Shown here: piece after piece, positions 62,452 to 64,000 of the stretch
How the letters are laid out: each line of letters begins with the position of its first letter
How positions within the stretch are numbered: the stretch's first letter is position 1
Assembly: GCF_014268935.2 (NCBI RefSeq)
Contig: NZ_JABWRJ020000003.1
Span: 558,001 to 622,000 of the forward strand
Length of the DNA stretch: 64,000 nucleotides
Reading direction: 5' to 3'
Origin: Pseudomonas peradeniyensis
Lineage (GTDB): Bacteria; Pseudomonadota; Gammaproteobacteria; Pseudomonadales; Pseudomonadaceae
Translations under genes and position numbers: made by a program
Notes under the pieces: model-generated
Databases searched by the model: none
Told to the model about the DNA's origin: nothing
What the model saw: the letters and a program-made list of their open reading frames with translations, nothing else

Positions 62452-62874
62452 ATGAAGGCACGCATCCAGTGGGCCGGTGAAGCGATGTTCCTCGGCGAGT
62501 CGGGGAGCGGCCATGTCGTGGTCATGGACGGTCCACCCGAAGCCGGAGGTCGCAACCTGGGCGTGCGCCCGATGGAGATGCTCCTGCTCGGCCTGGGTGG
62601 CTGCAGCAGTTTCGACGTGGTCAGCATCCTCAAGAAGTCGCGCCAGGCCGTGGAAAGCTGCGAGGCCTTCCTGGAAGCCGAACGCGCCAGTGAAGACCCG
62701 AAGGTGTTCACCAAGATCCACCTCAACTTCGTGGTCAAGGGCCGCGGCTTGAAGGAGGCGCAGGTCAAGCGTGCGGTCGAGCTGTCGGCGGAGAAGTATT
62801 GCTCGGCCTCGATCATGCTGGATCGCGCGGGCGTTGAGATCACGCACGGTTACGAAATCGTCGAACTCGGTTGA
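62452..62874 (+). CDS. OsmC-family protein (YhfA-like)
   Basis: 140 residues. OsmC/Ohr fold with the two reactive Cys positions in GCSSFDV and YCSASIML, and the Arg/Glu network expected for peroxide or thiol chemistry. The closest known pattern is the YhfA group, which also sits beside crp in E. coli. Its function there is undetermined. Divergent from crp. An 8-bp stem follows the stop. Confidence 0.92.
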   Translation: MKARIQWAGEAMFLGESGSGHVVVMDGPPEAGGRNLGVRPMEMLLLGLGGCSSFDVVSILKKSRQAVESCEAFLEAERASEDPKVFTKIHLNFVVKGRGLKEAQVKRAVELSAEKYCSASIMLDRAGVEITHGYEIVELG

Positions 62875-62882
62875 TCGAAGGC

Positions 62883-62903
62883 AGCGCCTGCCGGTCAGGC
62901 GCT
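62883..62903. terminator. Hairpin after the osmC-like gene
   Basis: AGCGCCTG (62883-62890) pairs with CAGGCGCT (62896-62903), followed by TTGCTT. It overlaps the stop codon of the convergent membrane-protein gene (62895). Confidence 0.6.
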
Positions 62904-63326
62904 TTGCTTGTGCAGGCATTCGACACCTAGCAGCAACGCGAGCCCCGGGATCAGCGCAAGCACCAGCCAGGGCGTATTCACCCCGAGCAGGATGAGGATT
63001 TCGCTGCTGCTCCAGGTGGTGCCGAAGTGTTCGGCAAACACCTGGCACTGCAACCACGCAGCCAACGTGCCAGCGAGCACGAACGTGCCGACCAGCAGTT
63101 GGCGGCTGGCTAAAAACACGCTGAGCAGCAGGAATAGCAGCTGCGCGGGCAGTGTGCCGAGCATCAGCTCGGCGCTGCTGTTGCTGTCAGGGTCGGTAAG
63201 CGTCGGCAGTTCCAGGCTGAAAGTGCTTTGCCCGACACTGGCGACCATCAGGCAAACGAACAGATAGGCGACCGGGATCAGGCCAAGGCCCTGCAGCAGC
63301 CGGGCGAGCGATCGTCCCATGTTCAA
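62895..63326 (-). CDS. Small membrane protein of unknown function
   Basis: 143 residues with about four hydrophobic segments (LGLIPVAYLFVCLMVASVG; LPAQLLFLLLSVFLASRQLL; TFVLAGTLAAWLQCQVF; LVLALIPGLALLLGVECL). No recognised domain. It starts 3 bases after the stop of the upstream gene, so the two are translated from one message and may form a membrane complex. Confidence 0.75.
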   Translation of the reverse strand: MNMGRSLARLLQGLGLIPVAYLFVCLMVASVGQSTFSLELPTLTDPDSNSSAELMLGTLPAQLLFLLLSVFLASRQLLVGTFVLAGTLAAWLQCQVFAEHFGTTWSSSEILILLGVNTPWLVLALIPGLALLLGVECLHKQSA

Positions 63327-63329
63327 TGT

Positions 63330-64000
63330 TCAGCGACGCAATGCCGGCAGCAGTTGCAACAGGCGTTCGGGTAGCTGTGCCCGCAGATGCTCGCTCAATG
63401 CCTCACGTCGCTTCTGGTACAGCACGCCGAGACCGATCACGCCGAGGCCGATCAAGGTCAGTATGACCGGGAACAGCAGGGAATCGGCGAACACCTCGTA
63501 GGACAGATAGCCCAGATAGGCCGCCACCCCCATTGCCCCGAACACCATGAACACGGGGCGGCGCAGCAGGACGGCCAGGCCCATCAGCCCCAGGTTGATC
63601 AGGCAGTACAGCGCCTTGCCCCACTCGCTGCCGCTGTCCATCAGCGTCAGCCCGCCCCAGAACGCCGCCAGGCCGGCGAGATAGCCCCAGAAGGCATAGT
63701 CCCGGCGGGTGCGTCCGTCGATCACCAGGAATACCAGCAGCAGGCCCAGGCCGAACCACAGCGAGACCGTGCGCCGTTGCTCCCAGCTGAACAGGTCGCC
63801 ATGGAACCACTCGCTCAGGTCCATGGACATGAACCACAGGGCCACCGCGATCGGCATGACGATGAAAGGGAAGGGAATCAGGCGCAGCATCAGCAGCCCG
63901 GCCAGTACCGTCGCCGCCTCCATCGCCAACCAGCCACCCTGCACGTAGGTGTAGTACTGGTGGTAGTCGCCCTGGGCGTCGTCCAGCGGCCACCAGCCTG
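63330..64000 (-). CDS. Polytopic membrane protein, 5' end beyond right edge
   Basis: At least 222 residues, open to the right edge (upstream codons in frame read GWWPLDDAQGDYHQYYTYV). At least six hydrophobic helices are visible, with the basic C-terminal tail KRREALSEHLRAQLPERLLQLLPALRR in the cytoplasm. Pattern reminiscent of the C-terminal part of DUF2157/DUF4401-type proteins, but not certain. Coupled to the small membrane protein downstream. Confidence 0.75.
   Translation of the reverse strand, partial: GWWPLDDAQGDYHQYYTYVQGGWLAMEAATVLAGLLMLRLIPFPFIVMPIAVALWFMSMDLSEWFHGDLFSWEQRRTVSLWFGLGLLLVFLVIDGRTRRDYAFWGYLAGLAAFWGGLTLMDSGSEWGKALYCLINLGLMGLAVLLRRPVFMVFGAMGVAAYLGYLSYEVFADSLLFPVILTLIGLGVIGLGVLYQKRREALSEHLRAQLPERLLQLLPALRR

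Overview
The window looks like a chromosome segment of a Pseudomonas putida-group bacterium. It has high G+C, dense codon use, P. putida-type REP palindromes, and a gene order that I recognise from memory of P. putida genomes (pqq cluster, davBA, rpoD-dnaG-rpsU, spoVR-yeaH-prkA, surA-lptD, amgK-murU, trpE/trpGDC, crp/vfr). No database was searched. Family names come from motifs visible in the translations.

Layout. 1-7194 (minus strand): the complete PQQ cofactor pathway in the order pqqF, pqqA, pqqB, pqqC, pqqD, pqqE, followed by an S9-family peptidase cut by the left edge. 7247-9728 (minus): davA and davB, the first two steps of lysine breakdown via 5-aminovalerate. 9889-16244 is the accessory part: a HigBA-like toxin-antitoxin pair with a palindromic operator, a small DUF3077-like gene behind a highly structured leader, an Lrp/AsnC regulator, a small lipoprotein, a trypsin-like lipoprotein protease, and an RtcB-type RNA ligase coupled to the release-factor homologue PrfH (an RNA/ribosome-repair pair) behind a leader that holds a 13-codon ORF. 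16325-24686: a CAU tRNA, a large periplasmic-sensor GGDEF-EAL protein, then rpoD, dnaG and rpsU (macromolecular synthesis locus), with tsaD divergent from rpsU.

25943-33525: plsY, folB-folK, cca, and the spoVR-yeaH-prkA stress/stationary-phase module. 33808-41401 (minus): lptD-surA-pdxA-ksgA-apaG-apaH-glpE, linked by start/stop overlaps. 41534-43987 (plus): amgK-murU (cell-wall recycling) and a DjlA-like co-chaperone. 44051-52758: a DUF3530 protein, a two-component system whose kinase carries a solute-binding-protein sensor, and a four-gene ABC importer of the spermidine/putrescine type. 52954-60789: rpe-gph-trpE, the esterase autotransporter estP on the other strand, and trpG-trpD-trpC. Both trp units have Trp-rich leader peptides. 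The one for trpE is the in-frame 3' end of gph. 60917-64000: a lipoate-ligase-like protein, the Crp/Vfr regulator, an OsmC-family protein and two membrane proteins, the last cut by the right edge.

No insertion sequence, prophage, CRISPR array or rRNA gene was seen. The most unusual items are the RtcB-PrfH repair pair with its leader, the structured leader of the DUF3077-like gene, and the dual use of the gph 3' end as the trp leader peptide.
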